This document shows positions 4,887 to 5,423 of a stretch of DNA of 5,423 nucleotides, piece after piece (position 1 is the stretch's first letter; each line of letters opens with the position of its first letter). Made by a program: the position numbers and the translations under genes. This stretch comes from an uncultured Paracoccaceae bacterium. Its GTDB lineage: Bacteria > Pseudomonadota > Alphaproteobacteria > Rhodobacterales > Rhodobacteraceae. The DNA lies in NCBI GenBank assembly GCA_937927675.1, contig CALBSG010000012.1:1-5423 (forward strand). Reading direction: 5' to 3'. The notes beneath the pieces are model-generated. The model was not told where the DNA came from and made no database searches. It worked only from the letters and a program-made list of their open reading frames with translations.

Positions 4887-5423
4887 ATGGACGATCTACA
4901 GGGAATTCTCGTCATTTCATTGGAGCAGGCGGTCGCCGCACCTCTGGCGACGGCTCGTCTTGCCGAAGCTGGCGCAAGGGTCATCAAGGTCGAAAGACCC
5001 GAGGGCGACTTTGCCCGAGGCTATGATCGGCTGGTTCACGGTGAAAGCGCCTATTTCGTCTGGATCAACCGTGGCAAGGAGTCGGTCTGTCTGGACCTGC
5101 GGCAGCCCGAAGACCTGTCGCTGTTGAAGCGCATGATCGCTGCGGCAGATGTCTTTGTGCAGAACCTCGCTCCCGGTGCGGCAGCGCGGCTGGGCGTGGG
5201 GGCTGACGAAATGACCGCACTCAATCCCGCGCTGATCTATGTCTCTATCTCCGGCTATGGCGAGGATGGCCCCTATCGGGACCAAAAGGCCTATGACATG
5301 CTGATTCAGGGGGAAAGTGGCCTGCTTTCTGTCAACGGCACACCCGAGGGCAGCGCCCGCGTCGGCATATCGGTCTGTGACATCGCGGCCGGCGAGACGG
5401 CCTTCGCCTCGGTCCTGCAATCG
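4887..5423 (+). CDS. Family III (CaiB/BaiF) CoA-transferase, 3' truncated by window edge
   Basis: An open frame runs from ATG 4887 to the last base, 179 codons with no stop; the family is usually about 400 residues, so the N-terminal ~45% is seen. Family III enzymes move CoA between carboxylic acids through an aspartyl-CoA anhydride. Marks are the N-terminal GILVISLEQAVAAPLATARL (6-25), ARVIKVERPEGDFARGYD (30-47), NRGKESVCLDL (61-71), ALIYVSISGYGEDGPY (115-130), KAYDMLIQGESGLLSVNG (134-151) and GISVCDIAAGE (160-170), where Asp165 is the likely catalytic aspartate. The LEQAVAAP and GDFARGYD phrasing recalls transferases for itaconate, mesaconate or citramalate-type acids. The ATG is preceded by a weak GGGG (4876-4879) at a 7-base gap, and the protein start aligns with the family. 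The gene may be read with gntR. Succinyl-CoA is a plausible donor, by analogy only. Confidence 0.92.
   Translation, partial: MDDLQGILVISLEQAVAAPLATARLAEAGARVIKVERPEGDFARGYDRLVHGESAYFVWINRGKESVCLDLRQPEDLSLLKRMIAAADVFVQNLAPGAAARLGVGADEMTALNPALIYVSISGYGEDGPYRDQKAYDMLIQGESGLLSVNGTPEGSARVGISVCDIAAGETAFASVLQS

Noticed and set aside
4793..5026. A 77-codon frame on the plus strand beginning with GTG just after gntR.
   Set aside because: It runs into the CoA-transferase in another frame, has no ribosome site and its product has no recognisable features.
4917..5420. A 167-codon open frame on the minus strand under the CoA-transferase gene.
   Set aside because: The plus-strand frame from 4887 has strong family motifs throughout, so this is its shadow.

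Overview
The window is GC-rich (roughly 60-65% by eye). Its gene content suggests an alphaproteobacterium, perhaps Rhodobacterales; that placement is an impression from protein style and base composition, not a computed result. No RNA gene, CRISPR array, insertion sequence or phage gene was seen. The window is almost fully coding: five protein genes plus a sixth cut off at the right edge, with one informative divergent promoter region.

Layout, left to right: (1) the C-terminal ~199 residues of an MmgE/PrpD-family protein (+), overlapping by ATGA with (2) a two-hot-dog acyl-CoA hydratase of the mesaconyl-C4-CoA/itaconyl-CoA hydratase type (+). A dense cluster of inverted repeats follows at a convergent junction. 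(3) A complete NAD-type aldehyde dehydrogenase (-) lies downstream of (4) a Nac-like LysR regulator (-), 97 bases apart with a bulged hairpin between them. (5) A GntR/FCD regulator (+) is divergent from the LysR gene. Their shared control region carries three evenly spaced palindromes, one of them a GTATAC-centred site of FadR-type style, and one palindrome is repeated inside the start of the GntR gene. (6) A family III (CaiB/BaiF) CoA-transferase (+) starts at 4887 and runs off the right end with its likely catalytic Asp present.

Reading together: a CoA-transferase that activates a dicarboxylic acid, an Ich/Meh-type hydratase, an MmgE/PrpD protein and a LysR regulator are the kinds of gene found in the itaconate-degradation cluster of Pseudomonas aeruginosa (ict, ich, ccl and neighbours). 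The best inference is a catabolic locus for itaconate, mesaconate, citramalate or a related branched C4-C5 acid, with two regulators and an added aldehyde dehydrogenase. The C-C lyase (HpcH/HpaI/CitE type) and transporter expected for such a pathway are not in this window. The substrate is not fixed by the sequence. I see no clearly new type of system; the control region and the regulator arrangement are the parts most worth a second look.
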